Positions 12,696-12,718 of a stretch of 12,718 nucleotides of DNA are shown here, piece by piece; position 1 is the stretch's first letter, and every line of letters begins with the position of its first letter. The notes beneath the pieces were generated by a model, which was not told the origin of the DNA, made no database searches, and saw only the letters and a list, made by a program, of their open reading frames with translations. A program made the translations under genes and the position numbers. This stretch comes from Burkholderiales bacterium (lineage in GTDB: Bacteria; Pseudomonadota; Gammaproteobacteria; Burkholderiales; SHXO01): assembly GCA_026125625.1 (NCBI GenBank), contig JAHCKU010000049.1, positions 1 through 12,718 of the forward strand, in the 5' to 3' direction.

Positions 12696-12718
12696 ATGAA
12701 AGTAGTGACCATACCGGA
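12696..12718 (+). CDS. Start of a further gene, cut by the window edge
   Basis: Only seven codons (MKVVTIP) are inside the window, so no product can be named. The call rests on the ATG following a GGTGAGAG element at 12684-12691, on its position after a strong terminator, and on a sigma-54-type promoter at a suitable distance upstream. Confidence 0.45.

Noticed and set aside
12472..12699. Rightward open frame of 75 codons after the response regulator.
   Set aside because: It runs through the terminator and the promoter region and has no ribosome binding site.
1..12718. CRISPR arrays, tRNA or rRNA genes, insertion sequences, prophage or integrase genes.
   Set aside because: None seen: no regularly spaced repeats, no cloverleaf or rRNA-like stretch, no transposase or integrase motifs on either strand.

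Overview
The window comes from a GC-rich proteobacterium (roughly 60 % GC or more by eye). It is probably gamma- or betaproteobacterial, judging by the RpoN, class II fumarase, GT9 glycosyltransferase and OsmB-, YqjD- and YghA-type stress proteins. I cannot place it more precisely. I read seventeen genes, two of them cut by the window edges.

Layout. 1-378 (-): N-terminal part of class II fumarase. 776-2055 (+): a DUF2383 four-helix protein followed by a small histidine-kinase-like protein with a decayed ATPase half. 2193-2516 (+): BON lipoprotein. 2704-2943 (+): OsmB-like glycine-zipper lipoprotein. 3070-4523 (-): rpoN (sigma-54), interrupted by an apparent 2-bp duplication. 4878-5138 (+): small hydrophilic stress-type protein. 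6344-5323 (-): PRC-barrel protein then a BON lipoprotein, ending in a strong intrinsic terminator. 6572-6892 (+): YqjD/ElaB (DUF883) protein. 6957-8126 (-): GT9 glycosyltransferase. 8374-8679 (+): small membrane protein. 9743-8713 (-): DUF1772 and DUF421 (YetF) membrane proteins. 9908-10768 (+): YghA-type SDR. 10976-12451 (+): NtrC-type sigma-54-dependent response regulator with its own terminator. 12696-end (+): probable start of another gene.

Main result. Reading each intergenic region against the established sigma-54 (-24/-12) consensus TGGCACRNNNNTTGCW, I find a correctly oriented site with invariant GG-N10-GC spacing in front of every transcription unit. There are fourteen candidate sites, each matching 9 to 11 of the 12 defined positions. 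They include sites before rpoN itself and before the sigma-54 activator gene. The window therefore looks like a self-contained sigma-54 envelope/osmotic-stress island: it encodes the sigma factor, an enhancer-binding response regulator, a kinase-like partner candidate, and a set of lipoproteins, membrane-anchored and short-chain dehydrogenase effectors, all apparently read from -24/-12 promoters. This is inference from sequence motifs. The frameshift in rpoN means that either the sequence contains an error, or this copy is dead and another RpoN serves the island.
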